Positions 6,236 through 9,128 of a stretch of 9,128 bases of DNA are shown here, in pieces (the stretch's first letter is position 1; each line of letters begins with the position of its first letter). The position numbers and the translations under genes are program-made. This DNA comes from Lutibacter sp. (GTDB lineage Bacteria; Bacteroidota; Bacteroidia; Flavobacteriales; Flavobacteriaceae). Location: positions 1 through 9,128 of the forward strand of contig SDWL01000058.1 of NCBI GenBank assembly GCA_004195315.1, in the 5' to 3' direction. The notes under the pieces were generated by a model, which worked only from the letters and a program-made list of their open reading frames with translations, did not search any database and had not been told where the DNA came from.

Positions 6236-6868
6236 TTAAAATTGTAAAATTTCTATTTTATTTCTATTCAGTTTAATTTTACCTTCATTTTCTAATTGTT
6301 TTAACAATCTTGAAATTACAACTCTTGATGTATGCAAATCATATGCAATTTCTTGGTGAGTTGTATTTAATGATGTTTCTCTCATTATTTGAGCTTTGTC
6401 TGTTAAATATTTATACAACCGCTCATCCATTCTCATAAATGCCAATGTATCAATAGTTTCCATCATTTCATTTAGACGAATATTATAACTGTCAATTACA
6501 AAATTTCTCCACGTTTTATACTTAATCAGCCATTCATCTAACTTATCAGTTGGAAGAAAAATAATTTCCGATTCTTTTTCTGCAATGGCTCTAATACCGC
6601 ATTTACTATTTGTAATTGCGCTTGCAAAAGAGCTTGCACAAGTATCTCCTCGTTCTAAAAAATACAGCAATATTTCTTCGCCCTTTTTATCTTCTCTAAC
6701 AATTTTTATAGCACCTTCTAGCAATAATGGAACTCCTTTCATTTTGTCACCTAAGTCAACCAAAAGTTCATTCTCTCGAAGCTTTTTATAAATCCCAACT
6801 TGCTCAATTTCATCTAATAACTCCTTCTCGAATACAAACGAAAAGTAATTTTCTAGTTTTTCTCTCAT
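6236..6868 (-). CDS. Crp/Fnr family regulator B (waaA-linked)
   Basis: The protein has 210 residues, exactly the length of regulator A, and is clearly its paralog. Shared landmarks are GVPLLLEGAIKI (45-56) in the sensor barrel, W-RNF at 120-123, METIDTLAFMRMDERLYKYL in the dimer helix (136-155), the recognition helix SRVVISRLLKQLE (181-193) and NRNKI near the end. Unlike regulator A, it keeps Cys77 in GDTCASSFASAI and Cys90 in SKCGIRA, within the part of the barrel that in CRP binds the cAMP phosphate. It lacks the N-terminal cysteines of FNR. A thiol-, persulfide- or small-ligand-sensing role is an inference from these cysteines and from the sulfur transporter next door. The ATG overlaps the waaA stop by 4 bases (ATGA), so it is translated from the waaA message at least in part. 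Confidence 0.92.
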   Translation of the reverse strand: MREKLENYFSFVFEKELLDEIEQVGIYKKLRENELLVDLGDKMKGVPLLLEGAIKIVREDKKGEEILLYFLERGDTCASSFASAITNSKCGIRAIAEKESEIIFLPTDKLDEWLIKYKTWRNFVIDSYNIRLNEMMETIDTLAFMRMDERLYKYLTDKAQIMRETSLNTTHQEIAYDLHTSRVVISRLLKQLENEGKIKLNRNKIEILQF

Positions 6869-8100
6869 TTCTTTAAATAATATAAAATTTTAGTAGTAGC
6901 TCCAGTTTTGTCAATTACATATTTTAAAGCATTATTACCTGCTTTTTCTCTATTTTTTTTATCTTGAAAAAACTTGTTTAAAAGTACGGATAATTTTTCA
7001 GAATCTTTAACAACAAAACAAGCCTCTTCTTTAACCAATTCAATAGCTTCATTAAATTTATGATAATTAGGAGCAATAATAATTGGCACACCAAAAGTTG
7101 CTGGCTCTAATACGTTATGAACTCCAGATTTAGTATAGCCTCCGCCAACATAAGCAATATCTGCATAACTATAAATTTTTGTAAGAATCCCAATAGTATC
7201 TATTATAAATACTTGGAAATTTTTCAGATTTTTATGTTCTTTTTCTGAAAACAAAACTGTTTTTTTTGTTAATGAACTTTTAAGCTTTTGAATGTCTTCT
7301 GATTTAATATTGTGCGGTGCAATTATAAATTTCTCATTTTCAGAAGCATTATCATTTATGTAATTAACTAATAATTCTTCATCTTCTTTCCAAGTACTTC
7401 CTGCAACTAAAGTGTAATTATCATCTTTAAATTCATCAATAAAAGGAAGTTGGTTATCTTGTTTAGTTATTTCATAAACTCGATCAAAACGGGTATCACC
7501 ACTTACCGTAACATTTGTAAAATTAATTGTGTTTAGTAGTATTTTTGAATTTTTATCTTGAACAAAAAAATGATCAAATGTTTTTAATGATTTTATTAAC
7601 CAGCCACCATACCATTTAAAAAAAGCTTGATTTTCTCTAAATATTCCAGAAACCAATATGGTTTTAATTTCTCTATTTTTTAGTTCTTTTAATATGTTTG
7701 GCCAAAATTCATATTTTATAAATACAACTAATTCTGGATTTACAATATTCAAAAATCGTTTAGCATTTTGTTTTGTATCTAGGGGCAAATAACAGACAAC
7801 ATCAACCATTTCATAATTTTTTCTAACCTCATAACCTGATGGCGAAAAAAATGTTAAAACTAATTTATAAGTTGGGTATTGAATTTTTAGTTTTTCAATG
7901 ATTGGTCGTCCTTGTTCAAACTCTCCTAATGACGCGCAATGAAACCAAATTACCTTATCATTTTCAGAAATACCTTGAGTTAATTTTCGGAAACTCTGTT
8001 TACGACCTTCAACAAAAAATTTTATTTTCTTATTAAACAGTGCTACAATTTTTAAGAAAAAACCAGTAATATAAACAAGTATGTTATATATAAAGTACAT
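6865..8100 (-). CDS. waaA: 3-deoxy-D-manno-octulosonic acid (Kdo) transferase
   Basis: I choose ATG 8100, giving 411 residues starting MYFIYNILVYITGFFLKIV. An in-frame TTG at 8118 would add only six residues and lies inside a promoter-like TATCTTTG element. The protein is a GT-B glycosyltransferase that moves Kdo from CMP-Kdo to lipid A precursor at the inner face of the cytoplasmic membrane. An N-terminal hydrophobic anchor lies at about 1-22. The acceptor-domain signature IWFHCASLGEFEQGRP (51-66) holds the expected catalytic Glu60. GDTRFDRV at 201-208 and GSTWKEDEELL at 234-244 follow, and the donor domain has GGGYTKSGVHNVLEP at 319-333. The fold is complete. The gene starts just beyond the rpmA terminator and overlaps regulator B by 4 bases. 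Whether it adds one or more Kdo residues cannot be told from sequence. Confidence 0.95.
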   Translation of the reverse strand: MYFIYNILVYITGFFLKIVALFNKKIKFFVEGRKQSFRKLTQGISENDKVIWFHCASLGEFEQGRPIIEKLKIQYPTYKLVLTFFSPSGYEVRKNYEMVDVVCYLPLDTKQNAKRFLNIVNPELVVFIKYEFWPNILKELKNREIKTILVSGIFRENQAFFKWYGGWLIKSLKTFDHFFVQDKNSKILLNTINFTNVTVSGDTRFDRVYEITKQDNQLPFIDEFKDDNYTLVAGSTWKEDEELLVNYINDNASENEKFIIAPHNIKSEDIQKLKSSLTKKTVLFSEKEHKNLKNFQVFIIDTIGILTKIYSYADIAYVGGGYTKSGVHNVLEPATFGVPIIIAPNYHKFNEAIELVKEEACFVVKDSEKLSVLLNKFFQDKKNREKAGNNALKYVIDKTGATTKILYYLKK

Positions 8101-8107
8101 AGGCTGA

Positions 8108-8115
8108 CAAAGATA
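8108..8115 (-). promoter_or_regulatory. Candidate Bacteroidota -7 element for waaA
   Basis: On the minus strand the sequence reads TATCTTTG, a perfect TAnnTTTG, just downstream of the rpmA terminator and 7 bases before the waaA ATG. The nearest TTTG that could serve as -33 (8144-8141) is 25 bases away, longer than the usual spacing of about 19, and sits within the terminator stem. If real, transcription would start almost at the ATG, making a leaderless or nearly leaderless message. Confidence 0.4.
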
Positions 8116-8129
8116 CAAAATAAGCGTAT

Positions 8130-8164
8130 AAAAAAACTCCCAAACATTATGAGTTTGGGAGTTT
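8130..8164 (-). terminator. Rho-independent terminator of rplU-rpmA
   Basis: A perfect 12-bp stem (AAACTCCCAAAC at 8134-8145 against GTTTGGGAGTTT at 8153-8164) encloses a 7-base loop. Read on the minus strand it is followed by a run of T (8136-8130, partly within the stem). It begins 22 bases after the rpmA stop and separates the ribosomal unit from waaA. On the plus strand the following bases are a poor T-tract. Confidence 0.92.
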
Positions 8165-8186
8165 CAATTTTATAAAAATATATTTC

Positions 8187-8447
8187 TTAAGCTTCAAAAG
8201 GCTCAATAGAAACATAAGATCTGTTATCTCTCTTTTTTTGGAATTTTACCAACCCGTCAACTTTTGCGTGTAAGGTGTGATCTTTTCCCATATACACATT
8301 TTCACCTGGGTGATGTGTAGTTCCTCTTTGGCGGATGATAATATTCCCTGCAATTGCAGCTTGACCACCAAATATTTTTACTCCTAGACGTTTCGATTCT
8401 GATTCTCTACCATTCTTCGAACTACCTACTCCTTTTTTATGTGCCAT
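8187..8447 (-). CDS. rpmA: 50S ribosomal protein L27
   Basis: The product has 86 residues and reads [20 protein letters not shown] followed by [14 protein letters not shown], the standard L27 start. Its flexible N-terminal tail reaches the peptidyl transferase centre of the large subunit. The L27 signature around [20 protein letters not shown] (34-53) is intact, and [11 protein letters not shown] closes the core. It begins directly at MAHKK and lacks the cleaved N-terminal extension seen in Firmicutes L27. It is 27 bases downstream of rplU, in the usual rplU-rpmA order, and ends before a strong terminator. No Shine-Dalgarno sequence is visible, which is normal for Bacteroidota. Confidence 0.99.
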   Translation of the reverse strand: MAHKKGVGSSKNGRESESKRLGVKIFGGQAAIAGNIIIRQRGTTHHPGENVYMGKDHTLHAKVDGLVKFQKKRDNRSYVSIEPFEA

Positions 8448-8474
8448 GATGTTATGGTTTTAAAATTGAATTTC

Positions 8475-8975
8475 TTATTTAGTTAATGCTTCAATTAATT
8501 CAGCTTTCTTTAAAGAAGTGTATCCTTCAATACCTTTTTCTTTTGCCAAAGCTTTTAATTCCGCAACAGTCTTAGAACTTAAATCATCTGATACAGTTGC
8601 TTTTGGTACAACTTCTTCAACTTTAGGTTCCGCTTTCTTAGCAGCTACTTTTTTGGTTGCTCCACTTGCAGCAATACTTTCGATTTGGATTTCAGTTAAA
8701 AACTGGCGGTGACCATTTTTCTTTTTGTATCCTTTTCTACGTTTCTTTTTGAAAACGATTACTTTATCACCTTTAAGGTGACCTAAGATTTTGGCCGTTA
8801 CTTCGGCTCCTTCTATAGCTGGGGCGCCAACGGTTACTGTACTACCATCACTTAAAAGAAGAACATTGTTAAAAGAAACTTTCGCTCCTTCTTCTTCTTG
8901 TAAGCGGTGTACATAAACCTTTTGGTCTTTTGCTACTTTAAACTGCTGCCCTGCTATCTCTACAATTGCATACAT
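8475..8975 (-). CDS. rplU: 50S ribosomal protein L21 with C-terminal Rho_N/SAP-like extension
   Basis: Residues 1-102 are a complete L21: MYAIVEIAGQQFKVAKDQKV at the start and the signature KKKRRKGYKKKNGHRQFLT at 77-94. L21 binds 23S rRNA in the large subunit. Typical bacterial L21 is about 103 residues, and this one is 166. The extra part is a Lys/Ala/Glu/Pro/Val linker (103-133) and then KTVAELKALAKEKGI...SLKKAELIEALTK (135-166), two short helices that resemble the Rho N-terminal or SAP-type nucleic-acid-binding fold. Such tails occur, from memory, in L21 of other Bacteroidota; the role is unknown. It is the first gene of the rplU-rpmA unit, behind a strong promoter. Confidence 0.98.
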   Translation of the reverse strand: MYAIVEIAGQQFKVAKDQKVYVHRLQEEEGAKVSFNNVLLLSDGSTVTVGAPAIEGAEVTAKILGHLKGDKVIVFKKKRRKGYKKKNGHRQFLTEIQIESIAASGATKKVAAKKAEPKVEEVVPKATVSDDLSSKTVAELKALAKEKGIEGYTSLKKAELIEALTK

Positions 8976-9032
8976 ACGTATAATATTTTCGCTTTGTTAA
9001 TAATTCAATTACCTCTTTAATTAAGGCGGGTG

Positions 9033-9064
9033 CAAATATATAGATTTTTTCTTATTCAACAAAA
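9033..9064 (-). promoter_or_regulatory. Bacteroidota-type promoter of rplU-rpmA
   Basis: On the minus strand TTTTG (9064-9060) and TATATTTG (9040-9033) are separated by 19 bases. This matches the -33 TTTG / -7 TAnnTTTG consensus of the Bacteroidota primary sigma factor. Transcription should start near 9025-9028, leaving a leader of about 50 bases before the rplU ATG at 8975. The remaining 9065-9109 shows no gene or further signal. Confidence 0.8.
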
Positions 9065-9109
9065 CAAATTTAACCCAAAGAAATTCCTCATTTTAAGCAC
9101 CTTAAAAAC

Positions 9110-9128
9110 CTGTCTCTTATACACATCT
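9110..9128 (-). other. Tn5/Nextera mosaic-end adapter (artefact)
   Basis: The last 19 bases, CTGTCTCTTATACACATCT, are the reverse complement of the adapter at 1-19. Together they show that the window is a complete tagmented fragment. They are not genomic. Confidence 0.98.

Noticed and set aside
4504..6868. Classifying the regulators as true oxygen-sensing FNR or cAMP-binding CRP
   Set aside because: Neither protein has the N-terminal cysteine cluster of FNR or the phosphate-binding cassette of CRP. Only the family-level name is supportable.
20..9109. Search for tRNA, rRNA, CRISPR, prophage or toxin-antitoxin genes
   Set aside because: By eye, the coding genes fill nearly all of the insert and the gaps are at most 176 bases, with no cloverleaf, direct-repeat array or phage-like gene visible.
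1..9128. Reading the terminal 19-bp inverted repeats as a 9-kb Tn5-like transposon or IS50 ends
   Set aside because: The sequence is the engineered mosaic end used in sequencing libraries, there is no transposase in the window, and the content is ordinary chromosomal genes.

Overview
The window is a 9,090-base genomic insert (positions 20-9109) with the same 19-bp transposase mosaic-end adapter, facing inward, at each extreme end. It is therefore one whole tagmentation fragment, and both ends are library cut points rather than biological boundaries. The DNA is strongly AT-rich. Promoters of the TAnnTTTG type, weak or absent Shine-Dalgarno sequences, an L21 protein with a C-terminal extension and the overall protein style all point to a member of Bacteroidota, most likely Flavobacteriaceae. 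Species or genus cannot be read from the sequence alone.

Every gene lies on the minus strand, so the cluster reads from right to left. At the right end (8187-9064) is a housekeeping ribosomal unit: a clear Bacteroidota promoter, rplU (L21), rpmA (L27) and a strong Rho-independent terminator. Next come waaA (Kdo transferase) and a Crp/Fnr regulator that overlaps it by 4 bp. After a 73-bp gap there is a split YeeE/YedE-type sulfur transporter, made of a YeeE-like half and a DUF6691 half. A second, paralogous Crp/Fnr regulator follows and is fused stop-to-start (TAATG) to moaA. After a 176-bp gap carrying an inverted pair of a dispersed repeat come moeA, moaC, a mobA with an unusual N-terminal domain, and a DUF1835 gene cut off by the left adapter. 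No gene-free stretch reaches 300 bases.

Functionally, the middle and left parts join import of a sulfur species (thiosulfate by family analogy) to molybdenum cofactor synthesis: MoaA and MoaC make cyclic pyranopterin monophosphate, MoeA inserts Mo, and MobA adds GMP. MPT synthase (moaD/moaE), its sulfur-loading enzyme, mogA/moaB and molybdate transport are absent here and would have to lie elsewhere. The presence of MobA implies a bis-MGD enzyme, such as a nitrate or DMSO-type reductase, in the genome. The two Crp/Fnr paralogs of equal length flanking the transporter are the most interesting regulatory feature: neither has FNR-type iron-sulfur cysteines or an obvious cAMP-binding cassette, and only one retains cysteines in the sensor pocket region.
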